From Smittium culicis (taxonomy: Eukaryota; Kickxellomycota; Harpellomycetes; Harpellales; Legeriomycetaceae): a stretch of 36,880 nt of DNA. Of the stretch, positions 33,193-36,880 are shown in pieces. The position numbers and the translations under genes were made by a program. The stretch spans positions 1-36,880 of the forward strand of contig LSSN01005970.1 of assembly GCA_001970855.1 (NCBI GenBank). The letters are read 5' to 3'. The notes under the pieces were generated by a model. It saw only the letters and a list, made by a program, of their open reading frames with translations, ran no database searches and was not told the DNA's origin. Position 1 is the stretch's first letter. Every line of letters begins with the position of its first letter.

Positions 33193-34335
33193 TTAGATTT
33201 TTTACTATTTTTTTTTTTTTTAGTTTGTGCTTTTAATCCATTTAAAACCGCCTTCACAAGTTCTACCATACTATATATACATATATGATTATTTAAAACT
33301 ATTAGAAAACTTGCTTTTATTTTATACTTTTCGCATATAAATACACTTTTGTAAATTAAAAATGTTCTATTTTTTTGTTTGCTCGAAACGTAATAATATG
33401 TAAAAAAAATTAAAAACCATAGGTCAATTATATGTGGAGTGGGATAAATGTTAACCAGAATATTTCTTTAGCTGCTAAAATGATCAGCGATTCGGAGGAC
33501 AGCTATCCGAGATGAGAATTATCTAGAAACGAGAGAACACAATGTGTTCAGAACAGTCAAGGACGACATCTGCGCATACGTCCAGATCTTGACAGTAATA
33601 TCGGATCTCAGCCGTTTATCCAGCTTATTGTATAGGATTCAAGTTGAGCGATCATGCTTTTTGAGTAGTAACCTATTTTTTATTACTCTTGTTAGATGTA
33701 GGCTCTGGCTATGGTCTCTATGATACCAATGTATTCAATTTAATTTCAACTAACTTAATAACGCGGTTGCTAGAACCTTCAATTATCCGGTCTACTTGAA
33801 GTATTACTGGGAGTATCTATCTATTGGTAGATTGATACAAATTATCTTTTGGTAAACGAGTGATAGACTAACAGAGGAATTTATTTGAATTTGAACACTA
33901 ACTTTTTTATGCCTTGCACTTACTGTACCAATTTTTAGTCAACTTTACCGAATAATTAATAGTATTTTTATAATTCCGCCAAAAATTCAATGATTAAAAA
34001 AAAAATATTACTGCTTAAATAAACCTCAGCATACTTGATTAAAAAGTTCTGTTAAATCAATTAATTTCCAAAAAATACTAACAATATTGTATTAATCATT
34101 TTTATATTAGTGCTCGAAAGCAAATCAAACAGAATATATCAGCTTTTGAATATATAAACAGAATCTTCCATAGATTCTTTACTATACTCTTTTGAAATAT
34201 AGTATGATATTTTTTAATAAAGAATAAATCTATTAACCACTTTTACATACACTGAAAGACTAATAAACCCAAACAAATGCTTATTTATTCCCAAAAAAAA
34301 GATAAAATTACTGTATCAGTTTAATTCTTCGTTAA
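33193..34335. other. Spacer between MED16-like gene and ankyrin pseudogene
   Basis: AT-rich 3' region of the MED16-like gene followed by unassigned DNA. The part at about 33480-33660 is less AT-rich and open for about 60 codons in one + frame (containing FRTVKDDICAYVQILTVISD), but matches nothing I recognise. It may be mobile-element debris. Confidence 0.45.
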
Positions 34336-35766
34336 AATATTCAAAATTCTCTAACTCTTTCAGTAATAAAAATATTTGTAAATATCATATTCTATCAAAA
34401 ATTTACAATTTATCCAAAAAATCTTGAAATCCGTTTAGACTCTGGATGCAAATATAAAATATCTAGTCCAAGCCCTGTCAAAGCTGGATTTTTACTTAAT
34501 AAAAAGGTAGAACCGATACCTTTGATTCAAAACACAAAATTATGGTCAAAGATAGAGTGCTATTATAGCTCGTAAAAAAAATTATGAGCCAAAGATTATG
34601 CAGAAAAGAACATTTCATTTAATTCTTCCGCTGGAAAAGGCAAGATCGAAACAGTTAAATATTTCATAGAAAAAGAAGCCGATGTCCATGCTGATAAAAG
34701 ATGAGCTGTAAAAAAAGCAAATGAAAATTCTCATTTGGATAATAACAAGTATCTTGTAGAAAACAGTGCTGAAATTGATACTAAATATGATGGGACTTTG
34801 ATATATGCGAGTGAAAATGGTCACTACGATATTTCCAGGCATTTAATCAAAAATGGAGCCGATATTCACACGGATGAAGATCGCGCAAAAAGAGCTGCGA
34901 CCGAAAAAGTGCATATATATATTTTGGAGTATCTCGTACAAAGCGGTGATAACATTAATTCCAGGAATATCTATTCTTTGAATGATGCTATTGAAAATCG
35001 TTACATGGATACTGGAAAACTTTTTATACAAAGAAAAGATTTTAATAATTCTAAGAAAAATGGTAAATTGATACTTGCTTTATATTCTGGAAAATTATAT
35101 TTACATCGTGACTCTCAATCAGAATAGGTAAGTTTAATTACAGGTAATTATAGGGCTTTTAGGCTTAATTTTTAACATAACCATATAGCTATTTTTAATT
35201 ACCTCGTTGAAAATGGCGATGTACATGCTATAAAATAAGAAGCTTTGGTATCTGATTGAAAAATGCGACATTATCACGCTGCAAAATATCTAGTAGAAAG
35301 CGGCCCTGATATCTATGTCGGTAACTATGAAACTTTGAGAATCGTTATTGGAAAAGAGTTTTATACTTTGTAAAGTATAAATAGATAATTATTATAATAT
35401 ATATTCCTATAATATAGCACATTTTCACAATCAAATTATTGTGAGAATTTGAATATAGTCAAGTATCTTAGAAAATTATGATAATATTAATCATAAATAC
35501 AATAGAGATTATATAAAAGCAAGTCAATGAGATTATTTGAATGTATCAAGAGGCTCGTTCAAAGCAGGGGAGATATTTATGCTAAAACAAATATTACTTT
35601 AGAAGAAGCAAAAAAATATAGGAATTTTTGTATTTTCAAGGATCTAGTTCAAAAAGAAGCAGAAATATGCGCCGATAACGACAAATATTTAGAATACGCG
35701 AGTAAATTGGGTCATTTTGCAGCTTTAAATTATCTCATAAAAAGTGTTGCAGTTTTTCAAAAATAA
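34336..35766 (+). pseudogene. Ankyrin-repeat protein pseudogene
   Basis: Ankyrin-type repeats are readable in one + frame over about 1.2 kb: VKYFIEKEADVHADK, YLVENSAEIDTK, IYASENGHYDIS followed by HLIKNGADIH, EYLVQSGDNINSRN, YLVENGDVHAIK, AAKYLVESGPDIYV, RLVQSRGDIYAK and YASKLGHFAALNYLIKS. In-frame stops interrupt it at 34573 (TAA), 34585 (TGA), 34702 (TGA), 35125 (TAG), 35236 (TAA), 35257 (TGA) and 35371 (TAA). All three stop codons occur, so a variant code does not rescue it. An open stretch from 34336 (NSLTLSVIKIFVNIIF...) may be the N-terminal region. The repeat style (LVENGADIH, ASENGH) is that of large expanded ankyrin families in fungi, amoebae and giant viruses. The functional parent is probably elsewhere in this genome. 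Original length and partner are unknown. Confidence 0.85.
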
Positions 35767-35975
35767 TTTTTGTTTTTATAAGATTAACAGGCGAACGGGG
35801 TCATTCTAAGGTCGCTAAATTTTATCTAGTGTCTAAATAGATCCTGTTAAATGCCAAAATCTTATTCAGAGGGTTATTTAACACTAAAATATAAATTTTA
35901 TTTTATTTAAATTTATTTTTACCGATATATTTGCCTTGACTTTTATTACATATTTTATCATGATCATAATTTTAA

Positions 35976-36163
35976 CCCTTTCCCGCGCGGTACACTATTT
36001 TTGGATGACCAAATATAGCCAAATGCGTTCAATGAAAATTGAATAATTCTGAGGTCTTAAGATATATTGGTATGATTCAAAATAAAAGAAGATAATAAAA
36101 TATCTTATAAATTCTATAGAATCAATAAATTCGATTTTTTAAAGAGTGTTGTACGATAAAGGG
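35976..36163. mobile_element. piggyBac-like MITE, copy 2
   Basis: A 188-bp element with TTAA at both flanks (35972-35975 and 36164-36167). Termini read inward as CCCTTTCCCGCGCGGTACAC and CCCTTTATCGTACAACAC, forming imperfect inverted repeats. The interior aligns with copy 1, including AAATATAGCCAAA against AAATAAAGCCAAC, GCGTTCAAT, and GAATCAATAAAT near the right end. No coding capacity. It is better preserved at its left terminus than copy 1. It lies 205 bp past the ankyrin pseudogene. Confidence 0.82.
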
Positions 36164-36167
36164 TTAA

Positions 36168-36648
36168 ATAAAGGTAGCTTTTATTATATAATAATGTCAT
36201 AAACCAACCTTGCAAAACTAATCTATAAAAAATGTTATTTGTAAGTATTACAATCCTTGAGCAAATACCATGGTGGTTTTGAGGCTTTAGATCGGTGCAA
36301 GTGGTATCAGATTGAATTTTTATTTTTTCGCTTTTAAGAAGTTTTGTTATAGTTATAGTTATAATCTGCGTTCATAAAACCTATTGTAGAAAAAATTAAA
36401 AATCTCGTTTTAAAACTATTTCAATTTAGAATTAAGGAAATATTACTAATCATATTTTCTACATTAAATTTCATTATTTATTGTTATCTGATCCTTTTTT
36501 TTTTTACTTTGAAAGACTAAGATTGGAAATATAAACAATTCCTATGTACAAAAAATCGATCTTCTATATTTTGGTTTAGGAGTATAAACATATAGATCGT
36601 AGAAAAGATAACAATTTACAAAAAAAAAAATTTCGATTTTATCTAAAT
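36168..36648. other. AT-rich DNA before the terminal satellite
   Basis: No supported gene. Contains short A and T runs and weak local inverted repeats only. Confidence 0.5.
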
Positions 36649-36880
36649 TAAAATAAAATAAAATAAAATAAAATAAAATAAAATAAAATAAAATAAAATA
36701 AAATAAAATAAAATAAAATAAAATAAAATAAAATAAAATAAAATAAAATAAAATAAAATAAAATAAAATAAAATAAAATAAAATAAAATAAAATAAAATA
36801 AAATAAAATAAAATAAAATAAAATAAAATAAAATAAAATAAAATAAAATAAAATAAAATAAAATAAAATAAAATAAAATA
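36649..36880. repeat. AAATA pentanucleotide satellite to the window end
   Basis: About 46 uninterrupted copies of a 5-bp AAATA (TAAAA) unit run to the last base of the window. The array is essentially perfect, which implies recent slippage. The sequence probably stops here because an assembly could not cross it; a true subtelomeric position is possible, but the unit lacks the G-rich strand typical of telomeres. Confidence 0.97.

Noticed and set aside
36649..36880. Telomere
   Set aside because: The AAATA repeat lacks the G-rich strand of known fungal telomeres such as TTAGGG; it is treated as a microsatellite.

Overview
The window looks like nuclear DNA of an early-diverging, very AT-rich fungus. 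The evidence is long Asn/Ser/Lys-rich proteins with fungal housekeeping domains, short spliceosomal introns, a DIRS-type (tyrosine-recombinase) retrotransposon and ankyrin debris of the 'LVENGADIH' kind. A trichomycete of the Kickxellomycotina (Smittium-like) would fit, but that placement is inference from style and not from a marker gene. The window ends inside a pentanucleotide satellite.

Layout. (1) 1-3212: intergenic DNA upstream of a large gene, first purine/G-rich on the + strand with an AGTGTAG minisatellite, then a strongly C/T-rich leader. (2) 3213-8693 (+): a giant Sec7-PH-coiled-coil Arf-family exchange factor. (3) 9245-9964 (-): an intronless DNAJC8-type spliceosomal J-protein, conspicuously GC-rich against its surroundings. 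(4) 10312-11838 (+): a six-exon FtsJ-family mitochondrial rRNA 2'-O-methyltransferase (MRM2), not readable as one ORF and reconstructed here from splice sites; one intron appears to be GC-AG. (5) 12565-20525: two DIRS-like retrotransposons in tandem, both on the minus strand. The first is recognisable (gag, RT-RNase H, tyrosine recombinase, imperfect inverted terminal repeats) but dead. The second is a much older relic recognisable by alignment to the first. (6) 20526-24590: AT-rich, gene-free DNA holding a 186-bp piggyBac-like MITE. (7) 24590-27068: the same purine-rich to pyrimidine-rich switch as in front of the first gene. (8) 27069-33192 (+): a three-exon MED16 (Mediator tail subunit) with a very long disordered N-terminal extension. 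(9) 34336-35766 (+): an ankyrin-repeat pseudogene whose pieces all remain in one frame. (10) 35976-36163: a second copy of the piggyBac-like MITE with TTAA at both ends. (11) 36649-36880: an AAATA pentanucleotide array running to the window end.

The four intact genes are unrelated housekeeping functions: membrane traffic, splicing, mitochondrial ribosome maturation and transcription. Nothing suggests a gene cluster. The less ordinary content is the strand-asymmetry pattern centred on the promoters of the two giant genes, the tandem DIRS pair, the MITE family with TTAA duplications, the GC-AG intron and an exact 120-nt coding tandem repeat in MED16. No tRNA, rRNA or CRISPR signature was seen.
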